Positions 54,662 through 64,000 of a stretch of 64,000 bases of DNA are shown in pieces. Source of the DNA: Symbiodinium natans (lineage: Eukaryota; Sar; Dinophyceae; Suessiales; Symbiodiniaceae); NCBI GenBank assembly GCA_905221605.1, contig CAJNDS010001424.1:736991-800990 (forward strand), read 5' to 3'. Below the pieces are notes generated by a model, which saw nothing but the letters and a program-made list of their open reading frames with translations, was not told the origin of the DNA and did no database searches. The number at the start of each line of letters is the position of its first letter. Positions within the stretch are counted from its first letter, which is position 1. A program made the translations under genes and the position numbers.

Positions 54662-56380
54662 GTGAGTGTGTGTGTGTGAGAGAGTGAGAGCAGCGTCCAT
54701 TGCCGAAAGTAGACAGAAGTAAACAGCCACTTGTTGTGTGAGAGCCGTCATGTCATCAATGCGTCATTGGTTCTTGGTCGGGTGTTTTTTCAATCATGGG
54801 ACTGCTGGTAAACCTGCAGCGTCTAATTGTCGAGATGCTTTATGTTCCCTAGCCTCCTTGTGACAACGCCTACGCTGACGAGGCAAAGGCTTCTTAGCAG
54901 CTGATGAAAGCGCTGGACCATGGCTTCGGGCAGGCCATGCAGAGGCAGCGAAGATCCCGGACGCTTAGTCTTGGCAGTCAAGGCTTACTATTTCCGACAG
55001 GATAGGATAGCAGTTTATTCCAGCAGGCGAGGGTTTGCAGGAAGTGGTTTTGCAACTGAAGTCCTTTGTCGCTAAGAAAGTCCTTGTGTGTCGATGATGG
55101 GCGAAGCGGCGAAACACTCCAAGCATCCAAAAGCACCGCAGATTTCAAGAGAAGGCCCTTGCTGCCCCCGGCAAACAGGCCGCATGTGCATGCAATGCTG
55201 CGAAAGTGCTGAGGATGTCATCGAGAACAGGGCCGCCTACCGAGCGATGTGCTTCTCCACGCCTGGCCTGAGCGAGCACATCAGTGGGGTCATTCTCCAC
55301 TGGGAGACTCTCCTGCAGGATGATGCTAAGGGCAAGCCGATGGTGGAAATCATCAAAGAGAATGGCATGATTCCAGGCATCAAAGTGGACAAAGGCTACA
55401 ACAAGAAGGGCATGTGGGGAACACCTCTGGGTCCGCTTGGCCATCCGGAGGTTGCCACCGTTGGCTTAGACGACCTCCAGCAGAAGTGCGCGCAGGCGTA
55501 TGCGAAGGGCGCCCGCTTTGCCAAATGGCGCAACGTCCTGCAGCTGGATCCATCCAAGGGAATGCCCACTGACCTATCCATTGCAGATACCGTGCACACC
55601 TTGGCACGCTATGCATCCATCTGCCAGAGCGAACGCTTGGTGCCCATCGTTGAGCCTGAGATCGTTCCCAATGGCGACCCATGCTGAGTTGAGTTGGTTC
55701 TCAAGGTGTTGCAAGAGAGCTGCGGTTTAGGGTTTAGGGCTCATGGTTTGGGGTTCAGGGCGTTTAGGGTTAAGGGTTTAGGGTTGTTGAGCAATGTCTG
55801 GCTTGTGTTTGTCTGATGAGATCACAGAAGCGAGGGTTCGATCGCATTCCAAGGCAATCATGACATCAACTACTGTGCGGAGATGACGAATAAAGTCCTG
55901 GCAGCACAGTTCAAGGCTTTGGCCGATCACCACATCTTCTTGGAGGGCGCTGTGCTGAAGCCAAACATGGTCAAGAATGGCCTGGGCGGTCCGAAGGCAA
56001 GCGCCGAGACCATTGCCACTCTGACGTGCCAGACCTTGCTGCGCACAGTTCCGCCTTCTATGCCAGGCATTTTCTTCCTGTCCGGTGAGACCGCCTTGAA
56101 TGAAGACAACGAGGAAGAGGCCACCATCAATCTGAGCACCATGAACCGTCTCTTTGCGGGAAAGCTGCCTTGGCATTTGTCCTTCTCCTACGGCAAAGCC
56201 TTGCAGAAGACCTGCATTGTCACTTGGCTGGGAAAGACGGAGAACGAGGCTGCTGCACAGAAGGCCCTCAAGGCACGCGCCAATGCAAACTCGGACGCGG
56301 TTTTCGGCAAGTACACGCCAGGCAGCTGCGCTAGTGTCGGCACCGATGGCAACGTGATGCAAGCGGCCGGTCCTTATTAA
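54493..56380 (+). CDS. Class I fructose-bisphosphate aldolase, copy 2 (four exons)
   Basis: Exons: 54493-54583, 54883 to about 54909-54915, about 55179-55673 and 55854-56380. The exon lengths equal copy 1 exactly (91, ~27-33, ~495 and 527 nt). All active-site motifs are present (ADES, AKWR, VPIVEPE, VLKPNMV, final AGPY). Intron 1 starts GC and contains a long GA/CA microsatellite (54604-54690). Intron 3 (55674-55853) is 63 bp longer than in copy 1 because it carries TTTAGGG-type sequence (55723-55790). Upstream of exon 3 the intron differs from copy 1, and the bases before CAAACAG lack AG, which favours the acceptor after CAAACAG. The gene is apparently intact. It has the same function as copy 1, and dosage or redundancy is the likely role (inference). 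Confidence 0.9.
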
Positions 56381-57244
56381 GCCCCAGTGAGCAGCCAAAT
56401 GCCCAAGGCCCTAAGTCCTGTGGCTCGATTTCTTGTTTTTCCATGCACGTGGCGAATTCACTTCGCAGCTGAGCACATTGTGCGGCCTAGCTGCCATGCT
56501 CTGTTTTGGGTGTGCCTGAGATATTTCATGGGCCCACCTTGAGAGCATTGAGGGGTTGATGCATCCTGTTGCATGAGGGTCGGCAAGAGCCGGAAACCAC
56601 TCTTGGAGTTTCCAGTGGCCCTGAGATCGAGATCGTTACGAGTCGTTACCAAGAAGCGCCAGAAAGAAACGCCACATGTCGGGCCGTTCTTCTTTTGTGC
56701 CAGAAGGGTGCATGAGAATTGCTTGGCGGCCGCAGCAAGCTGGGTTTAGGGTCAAAGTGGCGCACGTGTAGGCTTTGTTCACACCTGGGCCCAAAGCGTG
56801 AGTCCCATCAGCTGTCCAGGACTGTCCACTAGAATCCGAGTCATACATCTTCTCGTTTAGGTTTTAGGGTTTAGGGTTTGGGGTTTGGGGTTTGGGGTTT
56901 AGGGTTTAGGGTTTAGGGTTTAGGGTTGAGCTCTGAGAGGTGGAATGTGAAGAGAGATAGTCAGCGGTTGACAAACTCGCAGAGCTCTGGAGCCTCTTTG
57001 GAGGTCTCTCCTCAATGCTAAACATTTCCTGGGCGAGATCGGGACATTTCAGGGCTTTGTGGGGTCGGTGGGGGGAGGGTAACATTAGAAGATGGGATTT
57101 ACTTGATGAGCGCTATAACACAACCCTCCAAGCCCTATAAACCCTATAAATCGCAAACCCCCTAAATGCCACAACATGATCGCGCGGGGTTTACACTTAG
57201 AATCACAAGCCGCGATGCTCACGCAATCTTATCAGCAACCCGAG

Positions 57245-57272
57245 CCATAGCCATTTCTTCAATTGATTCAAG
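57245..57272 (+). other. Diverged spliced-leader relic upstream of aldolase copy 3
   Basis: The same CCATAGCCATTT...TTCAAG arrangement as copy 2, 57 bp before the ATG at 57302. It was inherited through the tandem duplication. Confidence 0.45.
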
Positions 57273-57301
57273 TCCTCGTTTCGTCAAGGTAGTTTCCAGA
57301 C

Positions 57302-59058
57302 ATGTCCCTGGCTCCCGTTGGTCTCCCAAACGTGCTGCCAGCAGATGTATTGGCAGAGCTGAAGGAGACTGCTAAAATGCTCTGTGCGCCAGGCGCGACT
57401 CAGCAAGTTTGCAGAGAGCGAGCGAGCGAAAGAGAGAGAGAGAGAGAGTGTGAGAGCGAGAGCAGCGACCATTGCGGAAAGTAGAAAGAAGTAAACAGCC
57501 ACTTGGTGTGTGAGAGCCGTCATGTCATCAATGCGTCATTGGTTCTTGGTTGGGGGTTTCTCAATCATGGGACTGCTGGTAATTCTGCAGAGTCTATCGG
57601 ATGCTCTATGTTCCCTAGCCTCCTTGTGACAACGCCTACGCTCGCGAGGCAAAGGCTTCTTAGCAGCTGATGAAAGCGCTGGACCATGGCTGCGCGCAGG
57701 CCACGCAGAGGCCGCGAAGATTCCGGACGCTTAGTCTTGGCAGTCCAGGCTTGCTAAATTTCCGGATAAGAGAACTGTTTATTCTAGCAGGCGAGGGCTT
57801 GCAGGAAGTCTTAAGTGGTTTTGCAACTGCTGGCTTGCTGCCGCCGGCGCAAACAGGCCGCATGTGCATGCAATGCTGCGAAAGTGCTGAGGATGTCATC
57901 GAGAACAGGGCCGCCTACCGAGCGATGTGCTTCTCCACGCCTGGCCTGAGCGAGCACATCAGCGGGGTCATTCTCCACTGGGAGACTCTCCTGCAGGATG
58001 ATGCCACGGGCAAGCCGATGGTGGAAATCATCAAAGAGAATGGCATGATTCCAGGCATCAAAGTGGACAAAGGCTACAACAAGAAGGGCATGTGGGGAAC
58101 ACCTCTTGGTCCACTTGGCCATCCGGAGGTTGCCACCGTTGGCTTAGACGACCTCCAGCAGAAGTGCGCGCAGGCGTATGCGAAGGGCGCCCGCTTTGCC
58201 AAATGGCGCAACGTCCTGCAACTGGATCCATCCAAGGGAATGCCCACTGATCTATCCATTGCAGATACCGTGCACACCTTGGCACGCTATGCATCCATCT
58301 GCCAGAGCGAACGCTTGGTGCCCATCGTTGAGCCTGAGATCGTTCCCAATGGCGACCCATGCTGAGTTTAGTTGACTCTCAAGGTGTTGCAAGAGAGCTG
58401 CGGTTTAGGGTTTAGGGATCATGGTTTGGGGTTCAGGGCGTTTAGGGTTAAGGGTTTAGGGTTGTTGAGCAATGTCTGGCTTGTGTTTGTCTGATGAGAT
58501 CACAGAAGCGAGGGTTCGATCGCATTCCAAGGCAATCATGACATCAACTACTGTGCGGAGATGACGAATAAAGTCCTGGCGGCACAGTTCAAGGCTCTGG
58601 CCGATCACCACATCTTCTTGGAGGGCGCTGTGCTGAAGCCAAACATGGTCAAGAATGGCCTGGGCGGTCCGAAGGCAAGCGCCGAGACCATTGCCACTCT
58701 GACGTGCCAGACCTTGCTGCGCACAGTTCCGCCTTCTATGCCAGGCATTTTCTTCCTGTCCGGTGAGACAGCCCTGAATGAAGACAACGAGGAAGAGGCC
58801 ACCATCAATCTGAGCACCATGAACCGTCTCTTTGCGGGAAAGCTGCCTTGGCATTTGTCCTTCTCCTACGGCAAAGCCTTGCAGAAGACCTGCATTGTCA
58901 CTTGGCTGGGAAAGACGGAGAACGAGGCTGCTGCACAGAAGGCCCTCAAGGCACGCGCCAATGCAAACTCGGACGCGGTTTTCGGCAAGTACACGCCAGG
59001 CAGCTGCGCTAGTGTCGGCACCGATGGCAACGTGATGCAAGCGGCCGGTCCTTATTAA
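57302..59058 (+). CDS. Class I fructose-bisphosphate aldolase, copy 3 (four exons)
   Basis: Exons: 57302-57392, 57649 to about 57675-57681, about 57857-58351 and 58532-59058. Exon lengths match copies 1 and 2. The protein differs from copy 2 at only a few sites (for example a Thr for Lys in LLQDDATGKPM), and the catalytic residues are kept. Intron 1 carries a shorter GAGA microsatellite (57422-57470). Intron 3 (58352-58531) has the same telomere-type insert as copy 2, so the insert predates the tandem duplication. It is apparently intact and cytosolic by lack of a targeting extension. Confidence 0.9.
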
Positions 59059-59560
59059 GCCCCAGTGAGCAGCCAAATGCCCAAGGCCCTAAGTCCTGTG
59101 GCTCGATTTCTTGTTTTTCCATGCACGTGGCGAATTCACTTCGCAGCTGGGCGGTTCTGCAGCCTAGCTGCCATGCTCTGTTTTGGGTGTGCCTGAGATA
59201 TTTCACGGGCCCACCTTGAGAGCATTGAGGGGTTGATGCATCCTGTTGCATGAGGGTCGGCGAGAGTCGGAGGCCACTCTTTGAGTTTCCATTGGCCCTG
59301 AGATCGAGATCGTTACGAGTTGTTACCAAGCAGCGCCAGAAAGAAACGCCACATGTTGCATGAGAATTGCTTGGCGGCCGCAGCAAGCTGAGTTTAGGGG
59401 TCAAAGTTGTCGTCGCTGCAAGTACAGCGAGGCCGGACTCGACAGCGACGAAGTGGCGCGCTCGGAGCTCAGCGCGGATAGCGATCGGAGTCCAGGCGCA
59501 CGTCTAGGCTTTTTTCCTTCAGCTAGACGTGTAAAGGCCCTGAACCCTAAACCCTAAACC

Positions 59561-60500
59561 CTAAACCCTAAACCCGAGCGACGTACCTCGCAGCGTAGTG
59601 AAGAGAAAGGCATCGGCCTTGAGCTCGGACGGCTTAGGGTTTAGGGTTTAGGGTTTAGGGTTTGGGGTTTGGGGTTTAGGGTTTGGGGTTTGGGGTTTAG
59701 GTTTAGGGTTCGGGTTTTTGATTTTGGGTTTAGGGTTTAGGGTTTAGGGATAAGCGTGAGGCCATGTGACTGGCCAAACTCTCCCAACATTTCAAACCAG
59801 AGACTCGCGCAGAGGCCGCCATGCGGGCAAGAGTGACCTGGAGGCGGGTTTAGGGTTTAGGGTTTAGGGTCGAGGGTCTAGGGTTTAGGGTTTAGGGTTT
59901 AGGGTTTAGGGCTGGCTCCGAAGCCTCTGGGCCCAATATCCTAAACTTAGTATCATGGGTGTTGGTTTGGGGTTTGCGGGGTTGTTGGGTTCAGGGTTTA
60001 GGGTTTAGGGTTTAGGGTTTGGGGTTTAGGGTTTAGGGTTTAGGGTTTAGGGTTTAGGGTTTGAGGTTTAGGGTATAGGGTTCCCCGACTACCCCCCTCT
60101 ACAGTACGCCCCCTAGGTGTTAGGGATAATTAAGCCTAATGAGGGGGTTAGGGAAGGTGGAATAGCATGTCACGTAGCTTCTGTGCCCTTAAGTTAAAAC
60201 GCAGCGAATCCCATCACTCGTCGTCCTTGTCCCATCCTCCAACTTCAGGGTTTAGGGTTTAAGGTTTAGGGTTTAGGGTTTAGGGTTTAGGGTTTAGGGG
60301 GTGTCAGGTTGAATCGGGTTTTTGCGGCTAGGCTTTGGATTCAAGTGCTCGTTCGCTGTTCGGGCTGTTCGGGCGACTGCCGCTCAAGCCTGGGAGCCTC
60401 TGGCTCCTTCCGACCCTAAACCCTAAACCCTAAACCCTAAACCCTAAACCCTAAACCCTCAACCCTAAACCCTAAACCCTAAACCCTAAACCGGCCAAGA
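59561..60500. repeat. Telomere-type repeat cluster after aldolase copy 3
   Basis: Runs of TTTAGGG with TTTGGGG variants lie at 59634-59752, 59848-59912, 59995-60082 and 60246-60300, then CCCTAAA at 60414-60492. CCCTAAA also lies at 59541-59574. Short unique islands between carry no recognised gene. Confidence 0.85.
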
Positions 60501-61760
60501 GGATGAGGAGGGCAAGCCAAAGCAGCGAGGAGTCCATTCAGAGCTGGACAGTTCTGCGTAAGATATGGATAACTCAAGTGGCTTGGCTGTCCGCACTCAT
60601 TGCACTGTTGTGTCACCTTATGACGCAGCAAAACGTTCGGCGTCCGGCAATCCTGAAGCCGCAAGTTTGGGCAGGTTGACAAATCAGGGTTTCAGGCGTT
60701 TGGGGTTTTGTATGTGTGTGTTTGTGTGAAACATTACATCCTTGGGCATGGTAGCTACTTCCCAGAACTTCAGACTCAGGCCCAAATCCTTAAAATTTTT
60801 CGCAAGGGCCAGGGTCTCAACCCAGCTAAGCAGCTTTAGGCAGCTCAATTGCGCGAGGCGGGGCGCATGTGCGGGCGCGCGCGCGCGCGCGCGCGAACGA
60901 ATTTTCTCTGGCACATCCTTGGTTTTCGGTGATTTTGCGTGGGTGGATGTAAATTGAGATTCTTGAGCGATGCGACTGTGAGGCTTACAAAGCTCATGGA
61001 CGGGGACAGGCTCAAGAGGTGGAGAGTGCACTGGGAGAGGTTTCTCCGTGTTAGGGTGCGGGTGTGCTGCTGTGAGGCTGCTGCCCTTTGTTGGATAGTA
61101 GTGGAAGGATGGGCCCTGGCAGCAGGCCTAAGGGGGGAACCTAGGGGGGGTAGTTCAAAGGGGGGTAGCAGGGAAACCCCATGATAGTAGCTGAATGAGT
61201 ACACTTTACACATGTTTGGATACTACAATCCCCTATAAAAACTGACAGTGTGCACTTTTTTTGGGGGGCTTCTGAACTCAGCAACTAGTAAGCCCAAACC
61301 CTCAGCTGCAACGGATTTGGCAACAGATGGTCGCTTCTCTAAAATATGGTGCCTTTTGGGCTTTTGGGGTCCTTATTGTAAGGCGGCCCCCATTATTTCG
61401 GTAGCCCAAAAAAGGGACCATCCTTTCGAGAAGTCACCATATATGTACACAACCCGGAAAGCACATCACCTGTAGGCCAATGCTTTAAGTTGTGGACCCA
61501 GGCGATCAGGGAACCAGGGTGCCTCCCAGATGCCCACAGGCTAAGTTGCTGCATATCCCCGCCCCCCAAGCCATCGCCACGCGGACGCTAGCTCACTTAA
61601 CCCTTCGCCTTCCCACTTGTCGGGGCATGAAGCCCTAAACCCTAAACCCCAAACCCCAAACCCTAAACCCTAAACACGAAGCAGCTGGGCGAGCGGACTT
61701 CGCATGTCATGCTCGGGCTCAAGCTGCTACAGTTTGGAGGGCCTTGACCTGCTATTGACC
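60501..61760. other. Intergenic before the SDR gene
   Basis: No protein gene is recognised on either strand. Contains a (GC)n tract at about 60876-60895, a dispersed repeat copy at 61440-61530 (see 38459) and CCCTAAA-type sequence at 61632-61675. Confidence 0.55.
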
Positions 61761-62948
61761 ATGGGCCGTCTTGATGGTAAGGTGGCCATAATCACTGGAG
61801 GCACCAGTGGCATTGGCCTCGAAACGGTGCGCATCTTCGTCCAGGAGGGATGCAAGGTGATGTTCTGCGGCCGCGGGGAGAAGGTAGGGGAGCAGATTGC
61901 CACGGAGCTGGGTGAGAGCTGTGCGTTCACAAAGTGTGCCTCAGTAGTCCGGTAAGTAACCTTTGGCCTTGCCTTCGAGCAGTACAAGCCCTGTACACCC
62001 CTGAAGGTTAGCCGAGTTCGTTTTGGGAAACTGGACAAGTAAGGTGATGTAAACGTCGAGTCAGAGATCAAGAATGTCATCGACAAGACGGTGGAGAAGT
62101 GGGGCAAGCTGGACATCCTTTTCAACAATGCTGGTGGGCCCGTGGGACCCTTCAGGGTAGACCAGGTGAAGAAGGAGCATCTTGACGCCAACTTCAGCTT
62201 GAACTTCAACTCCATGGTCTTGGCCACAAAGCACGCCTTACCACACCTCGTGAAGCAGCCGACCTCCTCCATCATCAACAACAGCTCCATTGCCGCCAAG
62301 AAGGCTGGGTTTGGAGACCCCCTCTACAGCGCCTGCAAGGGGGCCACTTAGGGGGTACTTGGAAATATATGTTTTTTTAAAACTTTTGGGCACTTTAATT
62401 CCTAAGAAACAGCAAAGAAAATATAATTTTTGCTGGGGTTCCAAGTTCAGTATAAGGCCATGGACTCTTACAGCAGAGTAGCCGCCATGCAGCTCGCACC
62501 TCGAGGCGTGCGCATCAACTGCGTGTCGCCCGGCGCCACCGCCACCCCAATCTTCTGGAGCGGCTCCCCGGGTTCGGCGCGAGGCGCCAAGCTCACTGCG
62601 GAAGAGAACGCCCGGAAGCAGCAGAAGGCTTAAGGGTTTAGGGTTTAGGGTTTAGGGTTTAGGGTACAAGTTCTTGGGTGCTAAAGGACTATAATTCCCA
62701 AGAAACAGCAAGAAAAATAATGATTTTTGCTGGGGGCTCCAAGCTCAGTATAGAAGGTGGAAGCCAACATCATGAACAACTGCGCATCTCTGCGTGTCGG
62801 TCGTGCCGGCACGGGGATCGACATCGCGCGCGCCGTGTGCTTCCTGGCCTCCGACGAGAGCATGTGGATCACCGGACAAGACCTTACCGTGGATGGTGGC
62901 ATGACGGCCTTTGATGCACCAAACAAAGGTGGGGGTGTACGAAAATAA
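61761..62948 (+). CDS. Short-chain dehydrogenase/reductase (SDR), four exons
   Basis: Exons: 61761-61935, 62044-62342, 62457-62627 and 62757-62948, joined GT-AG, GC-AG and GC-AG to give about 278 aa, normal for a classical SDR. SDRs reduce or oxidise carbonyl/alcohol groups with NAD(P). Visible motifs are the dinucleotide-binding TGGTSGIG near residue 11, NNAGG, the catalytic Ser in NNSS, and Tyr-x3-Lys as YSACK thirteen residues after the Ser. RINCVSPG and a C-terminal ITGQDLTVDGG follow. The closest general resemblance is to 3-oxoacyl reductase or glucose-dehydrogenase-like SDRs. The substrate is not predictable. The start is the first ATG, just before the conserved LDGKVAIITGG. The stop codon lies inside a dispersed repeat (62938-62988), so the last few residues may be a recent extension. 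Confidence 0.88.
62343..62456 (+). repeat. Introner-like element forming SDR intron 2; related to intron 3 (62628-62756)
   Basis: The second half of intron 2 (62393-62456) and of intron 3 (62690-62756) align over about 65 bp: AAGAAACAGCAA, ATTTTTGCTGGGG, TCCAAG(T/C)TCAGTATA, then AAG at the acceptor. Neighbouring introns of one gene do not normally share sequence. Intron 3 additionally holds four TTTAGGG units (62635-62665). Confidence 0.8.
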
Positions 62949-62988
62949 GGAACCCTAAAATAGACCCCCCAAATACTAGGAGTCCCTG
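62938..62988 (-). repeat. Dispersed repeat overlapping the SDR stop codon
   Basis: An inverted match to 15940-15990 (core CCCTAAAATAGACCCC, flanks also matching). The TAA stop of the SDR gene at 62946-62948 lies within it. Confidence 0.6.
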
Positions 62989-63365
62989 TTTATAAAGACC
63001 CCAAGCCCTATACCCTATACCCTAAACCCTAAACCCTATACCCTAAACCCTAAACCCTAAACCCTAATCTGGGAAACCCAGGTTGGATGGCGGATCCTAA
63101 CCCGGTCGACCCTGTCCCTTTGCGGCACAAGCTCTCCAAGCTGTAAGGGCGCTCCCTACGTACTTCTGAGCGGTTTAGCGTTTAGGGTTTAGGGGTTCGG
63201 GCTTAGGGCGTAGGGTTTAGGGTTTAGGGCTCTGATTTTGCTAGGAGATGTTGCAAGCTCGGCGGTGAGGTAGCAACAAGCGACGCCCTCCAAAAGAGAG
63301 AGATTTGACCATGCGGAGCATCGCAGAAGGTCGACCAAAAAAGGGGCCTGAAGGTGTGACGTGAC
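62989..63365. other. Intergenic after the SDR gene
   Basis: CCCTAAA/CCCTATA tracts lie at about 63005-63067 and degenerate TTTAGGG at about 63173-63228. No gene is recognised. Confidence 0.6.
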
Positions 63366-63475
63366 TTCTTGAAGGTTCCTGAGTACTTATCAGCAGGGGA
63401 ACTATGTTTACAACCCTATTTGGGGTACTGAGAACCCTACCGACCCTACCTACATGTACCCATGAACCTTCAAGT
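63366..63475. mobile_element. MITE related to the 39302 element, about 110 bp
   Basis: The left end CTTGAAGGTTCCTGAGTACT (from about 63368) pairs with the right end AGTA-type GTACCCATGAACCTTCAAG (63447-63465) as imperfect inverted repeats. The ends match the GGAGGTTCATGG ends of the 39302 copy. Target duplication is unclear. Confidence 0.65.
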
Positions 63476-63900
63476 ACTACCAATTGCTTCAGAACCCCCA
63501 AAACATAAAAGTACTCTTCCGTAAAGGGGTAATATAGGGATTGTTTTTTGGGGGAGGCGCAAATTTGCGGCATGTGTAGCGGTCGCTGGCAGGTCGCTGC
63601 AGCGTCGTCCGATGTCTGCCCCCGAGCTTTTGGCGCAACCGGTGGCCAACAATGTGTGTAGGGTTCAGGGTGGAGGGTTTAGGGTTTAGGGTTCTCCCGA
63701 GAGCCCTGAAGCAAAAAAAGGGTTTAGGGTTAGTAAAGCTCCTGTAGTTATCTATTTTCGGGAGCCTCTCAAGCCTAGCTATCGCAGTACTGAAACGTTA
63801 AATAGGGCGCTCGCCTCAAACTCATTGCGCGCGATGGACTCGCCGTTGGACATTGGCAGCGGGGACTTAAGTGCGTTGTTCATATGTCCTTCGGAGCCTT

Positions 63901-63904
<4 letters not shown>
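63476..63904. other. Intergenic, no gene recognised
   Basis: Contains a short TTTAGGG run (63677-63692) and, near 63760-63772, CGGGAGCCTCTCA, which equals the core of the minisatellite at 36066-37075. Confidence 0.5.
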
Positions 63905-63968
<64 letters not shown>

Positions 63969-63990
63969 TGGGTGGGTGGGTGGGTGGGTG
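63905..63990 (+). repeat. Compound microsatellite (TG)n-(TGCG)n-(TGGG)n
   Basis: About 15 TG units, then about 8 TGCG units, then 4-5 TGGG units. The stepwise change suggests single-base variants that were themselves amplified. Confidence 0.95.
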
Positions 63991-64000
63991 TCACGTACAC

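Larger units (their letters stand above)
54296..59560 (+). repeat. Tandem segmental duplication carrying aldolase copies 2 and 3 (period about 2.8 kb)
   Basis: The block starting with GAGCGCTA(C/T)AAC(C/A)CAACCC occurs at 54299 and 57106, and everything from there through the aldolase gene and its 3' flank is repeated: 54296 to about 56860 and 57103 to about 59560. The two copies are closer to each other than to copy 1, so this tandem step is younger than the split from copy 1. Confidence 0.85.

Noticed and set aside
61700-61735. Possible spliced-leader relic upstream of the SDR gene (GGCTCAAG)
   Set aside because: Only 8 bases match and the upstream part of the leader is absent, so it may be chance.

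Overview
The window reads as nuclear DNA of a dinoflagellate, most likely of the Symbiodiniaceae type (inferred, no search was run). The evidence is threefold. TTTAGGG telomere-type repeats are scattered internally in both orientations. Introns open with GC, GA or GT, close with AG, and repeat the same few bases across both splice borders. A relic of the dinoflagellate trans-spliced leader sits just upstream of a nuclear gene.

Layout. 1-8.7 kb holds a Ty1/copia retrotransposon, cut by the left window edge and broken by two frame changes. It carries unusual extra domains: two tandem protease-like motifs, a cytosine-methyltransferase-like segment, a 2-oxoglutarate/Fe(II) dioxygenase-like segment inserted between integrase and reverse transcriptase, and a membrane plus Cys/His tail. 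8.9-13.2 kb is a mosaic of short unique islands and TTTAGGG tracts with a small inverted-repeat transposon. 13.2-15.4 kb holds copy 1 of a class I fructose-bisphosphate aldolase gene. 16.55-23.49 kb and 24.24-34.78 kb hold two nearly identical arrays of a ~2.25 kb complex repeat, each opening with an inverted segment and separated by a 100-N gap and a unique island. The second array runs into an AT-rich minisatellite (35.0-37.07 kb) that flips orientation in its middle. The whole of 24.24-37.20 kb is bounded by matching terminal inverted repeats, so it may be one giant (~13 kb) non-coding element.

37.2-49 kb is again telomere-repeat mosaic with inverted-repeat elements, homopolymers and one candidate structured RNA, without a recognisable protein gene. 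49.16-52.69 kb is a gene with three LamG/concanavalin-A-like domains. The first domain is split by introns that the two following near-identical domains lack. 54.4-59.5 kb carries aldolase copies 2 and 3 in a ~2.8 kb tandem duplication. 61.76-62.95 kb is a four-exon short-chain dehydrogenase/reductase gene in which two adjacent introns are related to each other in sequence. The window ends in a compound TG/TGCG/TGGG microsatellite.

How it fits together. The recognisable genes (aldolase, LamG protein, SDR) do not form a pathway. What links them is genome dynamics: retroposition (the leader relic), tandem gene duplication, intron gain by insertion with short target duplications, and repeated insertion of telomere-type repeats into intergenic DNA and introns. 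The strongest candidates for something undescribed are the retrotransposon with both methyltransferase-like and dioxygenase-like domains, the introner-like introns, and the giant inverted-repeat element.
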